Positions 38,000-47,159 of a stretch of DNA of 64,000 nucleotides are shown in pieces. How positions within the stretch are numbered: position 1 is the first letter of the stretch; each line of letters starts with the position of its first letter. This DNA comes from Chryseobacterium fluminis (GTDB taxonomy: Bacteria; Bacteroidota; Bacteroidia; Flavobacteriales; Weeksellaceae). A program made the translations under genes and the position numbers. The stretch spans positions 372,001-436,000 of the forward strand of contig NZ_CP111121.1 of the NCBI RefSeq assembly GCF_026314945.1, given 5' to 3'. The notes under the pieces were generated by a model, which made no database searches, was not told where the DNA came from, and worked only from the letters and a program-made list of their open reading frames with translations.

Positions 38000-39649
38000 G
38001 GCGTTACGATCTATGACAAATTAAACAGAATGCTAGCCGGTTTTTACCAACGAGACAACAATCCTTCAGCAAAAGAATTTTTTGAAAAACTGGATTACGA
38101 TCTCAACGGAAATATCGAAAGACTCAAAAGGTCTGCGGATGCTTCTACGGGAAACCCTACGACCCTGTATATTGATGACCTTACGTATGTCAACGAGGGA
38201 AACAGGTTAAAAACTGTTACGGACGCCTCCACCAATTACAACGGATATCCGGATGCGTCAGGAAATACCATTGCATATGATCTTAACGGTAATATGATCG
38301 ACCATAAAGACAAAGGGATATTGCAGATCAAATATAATTATTTAAGTCTCCCGGATCACCAGACATTTGATCAGACGTACCTTGTAAGGAATTTTTTTGG
38401 TGGAACAACCGAAACCCGCGATATTACAACCAAATATTTGTATGCAGCAGACGGAACAAAACTGAAAAAAACATACACTTACGGCGTATCTAAAAATAAT
38501 TCGGAAGCTGCTACCGTTACAGATTATTTAGATGGTTTTCAATATGAAGGGCAGGGTATACTGACAAGTATTGTTCCACAAATTTTAAAATTTATTCCTA
38601 CTTCGGAAGGGTATTATAATTTTGAAAATAATAGGTATATTTACAACTATACAGATCACCTGGGAAATGTAAGACTAAGCTATATGAACAGCAGCGCCGG
38701 ACTTGAAGTCATAGAAGAAAGCAACTATTATCCTTTTGGATTAAAGCACCAGGGATATAATGCTTTGGCCGGAAACCCTGCCTATCAATATGAGTATAAT
38801 GGTAAAGAATTACAGAAAGAAAGTGGGATGTATGATTATGGAGCAAGATTCTACATGCCGGATATTGGAAGATGGGGTGTGGTGGATCCGCTGGCGGAGA
38901 AGATGACAAGGCACAGTCTTTATAATTACGCGTTCAATAACCCAATTAGATTCATAGACCCAGATGGGATGGCCCCAGAGGGTGATTATTACACAAAATT
39001 TGGTAGATACTTAGGAAATGATGGAAAAAATGATGGAAAGGTTTATGTCTCTGATGGTATTGGTAAAGATAAAAAAGGTAACGCCTTTTTTGCTAATGCT
39101 AAGGAAATTAATATAACTCAGAGTAAATTGGAGCAGAAGGCTTCTACCGTATATGGCGAAAGTACTGCATTTAAATCTGAGATGGGAAATGAATTGAAAA
39201 AAGAAATGTATTCTATCGCAAGTGTTCACGAAACAAATGATACGGCATATGGAAATAACAGTGAACAGGCAGAATCATTTAGAGATACTGATAAAATAGA
39301 TAGAAATGGAACTAAAATGCAGATTGCTGTTGGTGCAGTAATTAATGCTACAACAGGAGGACCTGATTACAGTAATGGTGCTTCACAATGGGATGGGAAA
39401 GAGCAAGGACAGTATAATATTGATGCAGCTCATACTAAAATGAATAATGGTGCAAAGATAGAATTACATATGAATACGATGGGTTGGAATATTTCGGATG
39501 CTCATTATTCCAAGTGGAGAAGTGCTATAGGTCCAAGCTTTAAAGCACCACAAGTAAAAGCGGCTACAACAGGTATGAATCAGGGGAAAATTAGACTTAA
39601 CTCTACAGCAGTGTATAATCAAACAATTTTTTGGAAAGTAACGAAATGA
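38000..39649 (+). CDS. Orphan RHS module 3: 300-residue RHS core fragment with a large unidentified tip
   Basis: An intact frame from ATG 38030 (homology to the main RHS gene already begins near 38003). 539 residues. The first about 300 match main RHS residues from GFYQRDNNPS through the YD repeats, YTDHLGNVRLSYMN and [12 protein letters not shown] to FIDPDGMAPEG. The tip (about 220 residues) has AKEINITQSKLEQKASTVYGES, IASVHETNDTAYG, AVGAVINATTGGPDYSNGAS and WDGKEQGQYN. DYSNGA.xWDG strings remind me of a peptidoglycan-hydrolase-like effector family, but this is a memory-based hint only. No signal peptide. It is followed by its own lipoprotein gene with an ATGA overlap. Confidence 0.8.
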   Translation, partial: GVTIYDKLNRMLAGFYQRDNNPSAKEFFEKLDYDLNGNIERLKRSADASTGNPTTLYIDDLTYVNEGNRLKTVTDASTNYNGYPDASGNTIAYDLNGNMIDHKDKGILQIKYNYLSLPDHQTFDQTYLVRNFFGGTTETRDITTKYLYAADGTKLKKTYTYGVSKNNSEAATVTDYLDGFQYEGQGILTSIVPQILKFIPTSEGYYNFENNRYIYNYTDHLGNVRLSYMNSSAGLEVIEESNYYPFGLKHQGYNALAGNPAYQYEYNGKELQKESGMYDYGARFYMPDIGRWGVVDPLAEKMTRHSLYNYAFNNPIRFIDPDGMAPEGDYYTKFGRYLGNDGKNDGKVYVSDGIGKDKKGNAFFANAKEINITQSKLEQKASTVYGESTAFKSEMGNELKKEMYSIASVHETNDTAYGNNSEQAESFRDTDKIDRNGTKMQIAVGAVINATTGGPDYSNGASQWDGKEQGQYNIDAAHTKMNNGAKIELHMNTMGWNISDAHYSKWRSAIGPSFKAPQVKAATTGMNQGKIRLNSTAVYNQTIFWKVTK

Positions 39650-40362
39650 GAATAGTAATTATTTTAACAGCGATTTTATTGACTAATTGTTCAAAAAAAA
39701 ATGATGGTAAACCTATTGAAGATGTAAAAGTCCAAAAAAATAATTCCATAGATATTCTGGAAGATGGGAAAAGATTTTTCACTTATGTGTATAACGAGCA
39801 AAACTTACCTACTGAATCAATATTATATAATACACAAACAAATAATTTAGAATCTAAATCGAAATTTAACTATCAAAATGGAAAGTTTAGTTATGTTTCT
39901 GTAAATAATTTGAAAGATGATGATTATACCCAATCTGTATTAAATTATTTGTACCAAGCTAAATATTTATCCAGCAAAGGAATTAAAATTGAGCATCCTG
40001 AAATAGTCGGTAGCGAAATTGGTGATTTGTCTAATCTCTTATCTATTGGGGATGGTTATAAAGACTTTAAAAAAGACTCTATTGTAAACGGAAATGAGAA
40101 GACTATAATTTATAAAAGCTTTAATAAAAAAATCCGTTTTTATCCTTCTTATATTACGTTATTTATTCCTGAAGACGAAATCATCAAAGAGTATAATTTG
40201 GTAATTAAAGATAGTTTGCCAATAAAGGAAACCTTTTTACTGGAGAATAATCAGAGTTTAAAAAGAAAATATTTTTATGAAAACAAGAGAATCAAAAAAA
40301 TAACTTACATAAGTTCTGACCCAACTAATAAACTACGAAAAGAATTTATTTATAAGAATTAA
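39646..40362 (+). CDS. Candidate immunity lipoprotein of module 3
   Basis: 238 residues from ATG 39646, whose TGA overlap with the tip's stop gives translational coupling. The lipobox is LLTNC (Cys about residue 13), then SKKNDGK. The rest has MORN/antitoxin-like 'KSKFNYQNGKFSYV' and 'LKRKYFYENKRIKKITY' strands, seen in many secreted flavobacterial immunity-type proteins. Membrane anchoring towards the periplasm would suit a toxin acting on the cell wall. Function inferred from position. Confidence 0.62.
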   Translation: MRIVIILTAILLTNCSKKNDGKPIEDVKVQKNNSIDILEDGKRFFTYVYNEQNLPTESILYNTQTNNLESKSKFNYQNGKFSYVSVNNLKDDDYTQSVLNYLYQAKYLSSKGIKIEHPEIVGSEIGDLSNLLSIGDGYKDFKKDSIVNGNEKTIIYKSFNKKIRFYPSYITLFIPEDEIIKEYNLVIKDSLPIKETFLLENNQSLKRKYFYENKRIKKITYISSDPTNKLRKEFIYKN

Positions 40363-40804
40363 AATGCAAAAAAAATTACTTATTTAAATTGCACCCACAA
40401 GTTTAAACAAGATTAAATAATATTTAATAGGAAAGAGTTCGGTACAATACCGAAACTATTTCTCTTTAGAAGGAGTGACCTATTCCCAATATGGAAAGGA
40501 TAAGGCTGTTGTTGGTATAAATGGGCAAAACGGTTATTTACCTAGATACACGGAGGTTCCTGGTAAAGATGGTCAATATAACTTTGGAGCCTTTATACCT
40601 TCTGTTACGTAATGTCTGGTATTATCATCGTCTTTCCAATTTGCCTGGTGTAGATACAAGCAAAAATATTTTTAGTCATTCACATCCCGGAGATCATGGT
40701 AATCCGGAAGCATCTGTACCTGACAGAAATACAGCAAGAGCAAGTTGCTTACTAGGAACATTTCAAGTATCAAGTAAAGGAGTTTATAAAATAATACCCA
40801 GAGA
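40363..40804 (+). pseudogene. Orphan module 4: decayed tips, the second with an HSHPG (JAB/MPN-like) motif
   Basis: No intact gene. One frame near 40440-40613 reads QYRNYFSLEGVTYSQYGK ... PGKDGQYNFGAFIPS and ends at TAA 40611-40613. Another, from about 40620 to 40808, reads VWYYHRLSNLPGVDTSK, NIFSHSHPGDHGNPEASVPD and ends GVYKIIPRE. H-S-H-P followed by S and D a few residues on recalls the JAMM zinc motif (HxHP...SxxD). They are two different tip ends fused by deletion. The RHS core part is missing. Confidence 0.55.
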
Positions 40805-41560
40805 ATGAGAATACTTTATATTATATTAGTTGTAATTGGAAGTTTATGTTATGGACAAGATTATACTCCCGATTTTGATATCTCAAAATTTATACAAACT
40901 GGAGGAATTTCAAAAGAAATCTATCGTAAGAAAAATGGAAAATTAGAGCTTAACGAAAGATTTTATTACGATAAGAATTCTTCAATATTAAAATTAACAA
41001 CACATCAAATATTACTGGATGGCAATATTCGTAAAGAAATTAATTTTTTTTTAGATTCTAAAAATCGTATTGTGAAAGAAGAAATCCAAATATCTGATCC
41101 TTATGATTCTAATCTTTATATGACGCAAATTATAAAGTTCGAATATTTTGATTCTCATAAAACTATGTCATTTTATGATAAAAAAAACAAATTGTATCTC
41201 AAAGAATATTTTATTTATAACGATAAAAAAGAATTGGTTGAGAATTTTAGTGTTTCCGTTGGTGATCTTGTTTTACATAAAAGAACTATTTACTACAGGG
41301 AAAATGATTATCAAATAAATGAAACAGAGACTTATACAGATCTTAAATATAAAACTATTGTAAAAACAAAGATTGATAAACGAGGATTCCCTTTTTATAT
41401 TGAATCAGAAGGAGTGCTTACAGAAGGTACCGAAGTTATGCCAAAGCAAATTACTTATTATGAAAATGAAACAGATTCAAAAGGAAATTTATCAAAAGTA
41501 TTTATTATTAATGACAAAAAGAAAGAATTGATTAAAGAGGTAATTAATAGATATGAATAG
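40805..41560 (+). CDS. Candidate exported immunity protein of module 4
   Basis: 251 residues with a signal peptide (MRILYIILVVIGSLCYGQ). The mature part is a series of strands with Tyr/Lys patterns (KKNGKLELNERFYYDKN, KIDKRGFPFYIESEG, NLSKVFIINDKKKELI) like MORN- or YD-type repeats. Its ATG overlaps the stop of the HSHPG tip (ATGA), so it was the partner of that toxin even though the tip is now truncated. Family unknown. Confidence 0.62.
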   Translation: MRILYIILVVIGSLCYGQDYTPDFDISKFIQTGGISKEIYRKKNGKLELNERFYYDKNSSILKLTTHQILLDGNIRKEINFFLDSKNRIVKEEIQISDPYDSNLYMTQIIKFEYFDSHKTMSFYDKKNKLYLKEYFIYNDKKELVENFSVSVGDLVLHKRTIYYRENDYQINETETYTDLKYKTIVKTKIDKRGFPFYIESEGVLTEGTEVMPKQITYYENETDSKGNLSKVFIINDKKKELIKEVINRYE

Positions 41561-41613
41561 ATAAAATATTATGTTCCCTGGTTCGCGTGAGCATCTCGCT
41601 TGTGATTCTAAAT

Positions 41614-41646
41614 AAAGCAGAATATCTTGAAAAAGTATTCTGCTTT
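41614..41646 (+). terminator. Terminator after module 4
   Basis: An 11-bp stem AAAGCAGAATA / TATTCTGCTTT, followed by TTAT. Just upstream (41579-41608, GGTTCGCGTGAGCATCTCGCTTGTGATTC) lies another worn version of the boundary motif. Confidence 0.75.
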
Positions 41647-41687
41647 TATCTATTTCAATAATGGTTCTTGTCTGCAGAATTTATTAA

Positions 41688-42599
41688 AGAAAGCAACTAC
41701 ACTACTATCCTTTTGGATTAAAGTACCAGGGATATAATGCTTTAGCTGGAAATCCTGCTTATAAATATGGTTATAACGGAAAGGAACTGCAGGAGGCAAC
41801 AGGTTGGAGTGATTATGGAGCGAGATTCTATATGCCGGATTTGGGAAGATGGGGTGTTGTTGATCCCTTGGCAGAGAAAGATAGAAGATGGACTCCTTAT
41901 CGCTACGCTTATAATAATCCTGTTATATTTATTGATCCGGATGGGAGAAATGAGGATATTTATGAAATAGACGAAAATGCAAACTTAACTTGGAAAGCAG
42001 AATCAAATAGAGATGTTGTTTATGCTTCTAAGAATTTTGATAGTAGTGGTAATCTTAAATCCGAAAACGATGGAGGTGTTGATGTTGGAGAAAAAGGATA
42101 TATTGCAAAAAATTCTTTCAGTAAAGAAGTAGAAGTTTTAGATGCAGGGAAAACCATAAAGATGAAATATGATTACATAAAATTTGGAGGAAATACTGAG
42201 GGTGCACAACAATTTTTTAATTATGTAGCAGAGAATACAAGTGTAGAATTTAATAGAAACATATTTACAAATAATAGAAATGATAAGTTTAATTTTGTAG
42301 GTACATCTTATAAAGAAGATAAAGTTCCCCTTGTACATTTAGGAGCTACATTAGAAGAAAGTGAACATAGTCATCCTGATGCAAATACATTTTGGCCAAG
42401 TGGACTTAATGTATATTATAATGACTCTACAGGTAAGTTTAGATCTGATCAAGGTATACCAACAGGTGACGTTATTACAGCGAAAGAAAATCCAAATACA
42501 AAATTTTTATTATATGCACCGAATTATAGTGGAGGGGCATTAAGATTACAGTATAATAATGAGAAAGTTATTTCAATAACTAATCAAGGAAAAAAATAG
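41688..42599 (+). pseudogene. Orphan RHS module 5 with JAB/MPN-like tip, lacking a start region
   Basis: The frame is open from 41688 but has no plausible start before ATG 41832. The core part [20 protein letters not shown] matches the main RHS gene more closely than the other modules do. After [17 protein letters not shown] comes a tip of about 210 residues with [30 protein letters not shown] and [11 protein letters not shown]...H-S-H-P...(S/T)xxD fits the JAMM zinc-peptidase pattern loosely: the last element is read here as TGD. An intact tip, silent unless recombined into the secreted RHS gene. Confidence 0.68.
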
Positions 42600-42601
42600 A
42601 A

Positions 42602-43096
42602 ATGAAAAAGATAATATTATTATTAATAGTAAGCATGTTCCATTTTTGCACTGCTCAAAAAATTATAAAATCACTAGATGATAAGAATTTGATCGAAAAT
42701 ATTGTAACTCAGTTTAGTGAAAAAGCAAAAATAAAAAATGAAAATTCTGTTTTTGCATTATATTTTAAAGAAAACCCTGAGATCACAGAAGTACAAGGTG
42801 GTATAGAAAATAAACAAATTTATGATGGATTCACTGCTACTATTTACAGATTCGAACATCAGGATCAAGTAAACGCATTTGCTAAAGACTTTGATGTTTA
42901 TTCAACATCAAAAAATATATTTTATATTTTTGATAGAAGTAGTAACTCGGAATTTTTAAAAAGATTGAAGAAAAATAAATTATCAGTTCTTGATATCAAT
43001 TATAATTCTACTACTGGATATGATCCTAAATCATGGGTGTTAAATTTTGATTCGGAAAATCTTTTAAAAGAATGTTATCCTTATGATTGTAACTAA
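42602..43096 (+). CDS. Candidate exported immunity protein of module 5
   Basis: 164 residues with signal peptide (MKKIILLLIVSMFHFCTAQ). Mature part: helix LDDKNLIENIVTQFSEKA, strands SVFALYFKENPEI and FTATIYRFEHQDQ, and C-terminal SWVLNFDSENLLKECYPYDCN with two Cys. It begins 2 bp after the module 5 tip. No family recognised. Confidence 0.62.
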   Translation: MKKIILLLIVSMFHFCTAQKIIKSLDDKNLIENIVTQFSEKAKIKNENSVFALYFKENPEITEVQGGIENKQIYDGFTATIYRFEHQDQVNAFAKDFDVYSTSKNIFYIFDRSSNSEFLKRLKKNKLSVLDINYNSTTGYDPKSWVLNFDSENLLKECYPYDCN

Positions 43097-43219
43097 AATG
43101 ATAAACTGGTTATGGGTGGATATGCAAATAAAAATTCCAGTATCAGTTAAGCTACATTTTGATAGATTTTGTTTTGAAGTAGGGCAGGAGCTCCAAAAAA
43201 AAAAAATTGATATAGTTTT

Positions 43220-43911
43220 AAGTGGATAAATTATATGCCTGAAGTCGGACGATTTTTCAACATAGATCCTTTGGCTGAAAAATTCCCATATAACAGCACT
43301 TATGCCATTCAAGAAAATAAAATGGGAATGGAAGGGAATTGAAGGTCTTGAACTAGTTCCTATCGAATTTCTGATGATGTCTAATTCTGTGGTAAGGCCA
43401 ACTACTCCTATTGCGGAAACGATGATACGGGAAACTCAGATTGAAGGAATTATATTAACTGGAAGAGCGACCCCACCAAATTGGATTTTTTGAAAGAATT
43501 GGAAATGCTATCAGCAAAGGTTGGGACTCTCTTACAGGTAATAATAAACCTGAAACTACCAATACTATGGATAAAACTATAGACCAAATAAAACCTGAAA
43601 GTATTACTGAACAAGTAAAACCTGAAAATAGCAATGAATTTACAAAACCTGAAGGTTGGGACACGAAACAGACTAAAAGTCCTGGTGTACAACATAAAGA
43701 TCCAAATAATCCACGTAACAATGTTCGGGAAATGGAAGGAAATGAAAATAGCCCCAACCCTTTACAACAAAAGGATTATATAGATATCAAAAAGATGGAG
43801 TACTTTACGATAAAGATGGGCAGCCGACAAATGGAGGGAGAACACCAGAATCTCATATTCCAAAAACAGAATTTGATCAAACTAAAATGCCACCATTTGA
43901 TTAATAAATAA
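43220..43911 (+). pseudogene. Orphan RHS module from a different RHS lineage, with frameshifted tip
   Basis: The core fragment YMPEVGRFFNIDPLAEKFPY (from about 43231) belongs to another RHS type than the rest of the array (GRWGVVDP). Frames then change near 43320 and 43480. The tip reads ISKGWDSLTGNNKPETTN, a Pro/Lys-rich linker, then NNVREMEGNENSPNP, and near 43770 the sense moves to another frame, YRYQKDGVLYDKDGQPTNGG then ESHIPKTEFDQTKMPPFD ending at TAA about 43905-43907. At least one frameshift is therefore needed. Class of toxin not identified; the NPNSPNP-like motif is one I have met in other polymorphic toxin tips. Confidence 0.65.
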
Positions 43912-43915
43912 TATT

Positions 43916-44272
43916 ATGTATAAAGAATTTAAAGAAAGATTAATAGAATTGTCAGATATAAATCTTCAAAAGAAATTATGGTTAAATATTGATAATACTA
44001 CGGGATTGGTATCTTCTTATTCGGAATTGTTTAATACTTTATTAGGTGATTTTGATTATGATTATGAAATAAAAGATATAGACAACAATAATTTAAAGCA
44101 AAATCTTTTTAAATTAAAAGAAATGTTAGAGAAATATCAAGAACCCCCTTCTTATGATGAAAATTATGATGATAGTATTATTCTTGATGATCCAAAATGG
44201 AAAGAAATCGTAGACTTTACAAAGGTTGTAATTGAAGATATAAATAAAGATTCTGCGATAAAAGATCTTTGA
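43916..44272 (+). CDS. Candidate cytosolic immunity protein, acidic
   Basis: 118 residues without signal peptide. It is strongly acidic (YDENYDDSIILDD; FDYDYEIKDIDNN) and helical (KEFKERLIELSDINLQKKLWL, FKLKEMLEKYQ). Small acidic cytosolic proteins beside toxin tips usually neutralise nucleases by mimicking nucleic acid or covering the active site. This is the only clearly cytosolic soluble partner in the array, so the adjacent decayed tip was probably a cytoplasmic toxin. It lies a few bases behind that tip. Confidence 0.65.
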   Translation: MYKEFKERLIELSDINLQKKLWLNIDNTTGLVSSYSELFNTLLGDFDYDYEIKDIDNNNLKQNLFKLKEMLEKYQEPPSYDENYDDSIILDDPKWKEIVDFTKVVIEDINKDSAIKDL

Positions 44273-44436
44273 CTTTGAACTGATAAAAAAACAGAACAAT
44301 AATAAATCTCGCATTACTAGAATAGCAAACTTAGGCTTTATAAGAAGAAAATAAGAAACTAAAATGAAAAGTTAGTGTATTTTAAATGTGTAAATTAAAA
44401 AGTATTCTGTAAACCGATCTCGCGAATTTATAATCC
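44273..44436 (+). other. Module boundary with the palindromic motif
   Basis: No gene. CCGATCTCGCGAATTTATAATCCGTGATTAATTATAA (44414-44450) is the second-best preserved example of the recurring palindrome CTCxCGGATTATAATCCGxGAG. Confidence 0.7.
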
Positions 44437-44583
44437 GTGATTAATTATAAAAACAACCCTGGTAGAATTGCTGGGGTTTAATTTTAAAAATACTTTTCAA
44501 ACGTTAAAATTCTGAGTTTCTCACGACTGTAGATAATATTTATAATTTGAGATAAGTATAGAGGAAATGTAAGATTAAGCTAT
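44437..44583 (+). repeat. RHS-module boundary repeat, copy 2
   Basis: This is the partner of 34152-34298 (same length, about five mismatches). It includes the AACCCTGG...GCTGGGGTT terminator-like hairpin. The match continues into the RHS core, making a duplication of about 780 bp in total. Confidence 0.85.
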
Positions 44584-45522
44584 ATGAACAGCAGCACTGG
44601 ACTTGAAGTCATAGAAGAAAGCAACTATTATCCTTTTGGATTAAAGCACCAGGGATATAATGCTTTGGCCGGAAACCCTGCCTATCAATATCAATATAAT
44701 GGCAAGGAATTACAGAAAGAAAGTGGTATGTATGACTATGGAGCAAGATTTTATATGCCGGATTTAGGGAGATGGGGTGTGGTGGATCCTTTGGCAGAGA
44801 AAGATAGAAGATGGACTCCTTATCGCTATGCTTATAATAATCCTGTTATATTTATTGATCCGGATGGGAGGAATGAGGATTGGTACGAAAATATTGAAAC
44901 TAATAATAAAGAATGGTTTGACGGAAATAAAGAAATTGAAGGGTACAAACATCTAGGAAATTCAGTACAAGATGGAAATTTAAATTATGCATCTGATGGC
45001 AAAGTTTATGATGATTCTCCTGAAGGTAAAGGCCAGGAAATTAACCCTGAAACTAACATTAAAGAAATAAGTATCACTAAAGAAAAAAGTTTTGATTTGA
45101 TGAGATGGATTAGTGGTCTTCGTAATAATAAGGAAACTTTTTATAGTTTCTCGGGTGGAACAAATGATCCTGATGCTGAAACATTAAAAAAGCTTAGGCC
45201 GGGAGATAATATTGAAGCTAACAATATGTTTGAGTATATAATCAATGGATATGGTAGAGCTATAAAATCTGTAAATTTAAGCCCAGATAGCTTCCAAGCC
45301 GGTATAGATGGATTAAGTATTGTTGGACTTACAGATATATTTAAAAGTAATGATAGCATAAATATTAGTGCTACACTTTATTATCCGTATCCCCATGATA
45401 CTATAAAAACACTATCTGAGAAAAAAATGAGTGAAGGAAGACAAAATCTTCAAAAGAAAGTTGATTCAATCAATGACGTTGAATATAAAAAAGGTTGGCA
45501 TTTTAAGACATATGAATGGTAA
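44584..45522 (+). CDS. Orphan RHS module 6, intact core fragment and tip
   Basis: 312 residues in one frame, beginning MNSSTGLEVIEESNYYPFG within the RHS core and running through [16 protein letters not shown] and [16 protein letters not shown]. The tip linker ([15 protein letters not shown] ... DSPEGKGQEINPE ... FDLMRWISGLRNNKE) is shared with modules 1 and 2. The unique end is FEYIINGYGRAIKSVNLS, QAGIDGLSIVGLTDIFK and KKGWHFKTYEW. Its activity is unknown. No signal peptide; it is a reserve module, or could be translated from the internal ATG. It is the intact reference for the damaged copies 1 and 2. Confidence 0.75.
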   Translation: MNSSTGLEVIEESNYYPFGLKHQGYNALAGNPAYQYQYNGKELQKESGMYDYGARFYMPDLGRWGVVDPLAEKDRRWTPYRYAYNNPVIFIDPDGRNEDWYENIETNNKEWFDGNKEIEGYKHLGNSVQDGNLNYASDGKVYDDSPEGKGQEINPETNIKEISITKEKSFDLMRWISGLRNNKETFYSFSGGTNDPDAETLKKLRPGDNIEANNMFEYIINGYGRAIKSVNLSPDSFQAGIDGLSIVGLTDIFKSNDSINISATLYYPYPHDTIKTLSEKKMSEGRQNLQKKVDSINDVEYKKGWHFKTYEW

Positions 45523-46141
45523 AATTAAAATAATCGTAGGTTCATTTATTCTATTAATACTTATTAATTGTAATAATGATAAAAAAGAAAATCTGTTTCA
45601 ATTAGCTGAATTAAAAAATTATAAAATTACTACTACTAAAATTAATGATTCTATAGTAAAGATTAATGGCAGTAGCAAGGATTATACTATTGAAGGCAAC
45701 ATGAATATTTATGATAGTTCCAGACAAAATTGGTGGAAAATAAATAATCAGATTATTAATGAAAAATATGAAATAGAATATGTATATCTTGATAAACAAA
45801 TTGAAAATCAAATTAAAGTATACAAAAATGGAAAACTCTACAAAAGGGCAAGTAAATTTTATACTAAATCGATTAATAATAATAAATTAAGTTTTAATTT
45901 CTACTTTCCCGTTTCAAAATTTAATACTAGTCAAGTAAATTTTAACTATGCTATTTCTGACACAATTGAAAGGAAGATAATTAAAGAAGGAAAATTAAAT
46001 TGTATTAATAAAACTGACCATTATTATTGTTCAGTACCAATTAGTAAAAATGAAAGTATAATTGGAATAGTGACCAATTTTTCAGATTTTAAGAAGAAAG
46101 ATAGTGTAAATCTTGCTGTAGATAGAATGTTTATAAAGTAA
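45512..46141 (+). CDS. Candidate immunity lipoprotein of module 6
   Basis: 209 residues from ATG 45512, overlapping the module 6 tip by 11 bp (a start at 45431 would lie deep inside the tip). Lipobox LILINC at about Cys 19, then NNDKKEN. The mature part is beta-rich with Asn/Lys (YTIEGNMNIYDSSRQNW, FYFPVSKFNTSQVNF). No family recognised. Location and lipoprotein status match the other partners. Confidence 0.62.
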   Translation: MNGKIKIIVGSFILLILINCNNDKKENLFQLAELKNYKITTTKINDSIVKINGSSKDYTIEGNMNIYDSSRQNWWKINNQIINEKYEIEYVYLDKQIENQIKVYKNGKLYKRASKFYTKSINNNKLSFNFYFPVSKFNTSQVNFNYAISDTIERKIIKEGKLNCINKTDHYYCSVPISKNESIIGIVTNFSDFKKKDSVNLAVDRMFIK

Positions 46142-46149
46142 ATAATAAC

Positions 46150-46320
46150 CCGATCATATTTCGCGGATGACAGAGACGAGACGTAATTTTCTACGTAATA
46201 ATGATGGGTCTCCGTTTGGTGTAGAATATAAAAATGGAGCAGTATACTAACTGGAAAGGGGAAAAATACTGCGTCAGACCAGAAAGCAATAACAGCTGGT
46301 TATAATTATAACAGAGTAGG
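46150..46320 (+). pseudogene. Short relic of a module 1-like tip
   Basis: At 46190-46235 the sequence reads LRNNDGSPFGVEYKNG, nearly the same as ILRSNDGSPFGVEYKNV in module 1 (about 35125-35180), then ends in a stop. The rest does not read as protein. It shows that a second tip of that family was once present. A worn boundary motif, GATCATATTTCGCGGATGAC, lies at 46152-46171. Confidence 0.6.
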
Positions 46321-46614
46321 ATGGAAAAAATAAAAATATCTAAAATTGCTTTTATTCCACTAGTAATATTTGCTATCAATTTTATTATTTATTTATTGAT
46401 AGAAATTTTTGGAGTAATTTATACATATAGTAGTACTGCGAAGAAAATATATTTATTCTTTTGTTTTCCGATGAATGTATTGGGACTTATAATATCTATA
46501 TACATTTTCAGACAATTTTTTTCTAAAAAGAAAAATTTTTGGGAAATAATACTTTTTTTACCATTATTGATGTTTATTTTTTATTTCTATATTCTTCCTC
46601 TCATAAAAGGTTAA
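46321..46614 (+). CDS. Small membrane protein, candidate immunity
   Basis: 97 residues with three hydrophobic segments: IAFIPLVIFAINFIIYLLI, IYLFFCFPMNVLGLIISIYI and IILFLPLLMFIFYFYILPLI, short loops and Lys-rich ends. Such proteins often protect against membrane-targeting toxins. It follows the relic tip at 46150-46320. No family recognised. Confidence 0.5.
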   Translation: MEKIKISKIAFIPLVIFAINFIIYLLIEIFGVIYTYSSTAKKIYLFFCFPMNVLGLIISIYIFRQFFSKKKNFWEIILFLPLLMFIFYFYILPLIKG

Positions 46615-46662
46615 ATAAACAAAAACGTTGATATTACTGGGTTTTATTCTGTGAGCAATAAT

Positions 46663-46693
46663 AGATAACTCACCGTATTGCGGTGGGTTATCT
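46663..46693 (+). terminator. Terminator after the small membrane protein gene
   Basis: A 13-bp stem AGATAACTCACCG / CGGTGGGTTATCT with one G-T pair and a TATTG loop. The T tract is weak (AAAATATAGTATTTTTT). Confidence 0.65.
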
Positions 46694-46729
46694 AAAATAT
46701 AGTATTTTTTCAGTCTTGATCTCGCAAAT

Positions 46730-47159
46730 TTATGATACTGAAGTGTTGAAAAAACTTATGAGATAATATCGAAGCGATTAATATATTTGAATATATAATC
46801 AATGAATATTGTAGAGCTATAAAATATGTAAATTTAAGCCCGATAGCTTCCAAGCCGGTATAGATGGATTAAGTAATTGTTGGACTTACAGATATATTTA
46901 AAAGTAATGATAGCATAAATATTAGTGCTACACTTTATTATCCGTATCCCCATGATACTATAAAAACAGTATCTGAGAAAAAATGAGTGAAGGAAGACAC
47001 AATCTTCAAAAGAAAGTTGATTCAATCAATGACGTCGAATATAAAAAAGGTTGGCATTTCATATGGATGGAACCAAAACTTGATGGATTTTTCAAATCAG
47101 TAAAAGATACAAAGGGAAAGGGAATAATAATAGACGAATCCCAAAAATACCATAGATAA
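46730..47159 (+). pseudogene. Decayed copy of the module 6 tip joined to a second tip end
   Basis: From about 46755 the sequence matches 45200-45500 (IINGYGRAIKSVNLS, LPDSFQ-type, TDIFKSNDSINISATLYYP, VDSINDVEYKKGWHF) with several frame changes. After GWHF it becomes IWMEPKLDGFFKSVKDTKG and GIIIDESQKYHR, ending at TAA 47157-47159. The last part is different from module 6 and probably belonged to the toxin of the NTF2-fold partner immediately after it. Confidence 0.7.
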
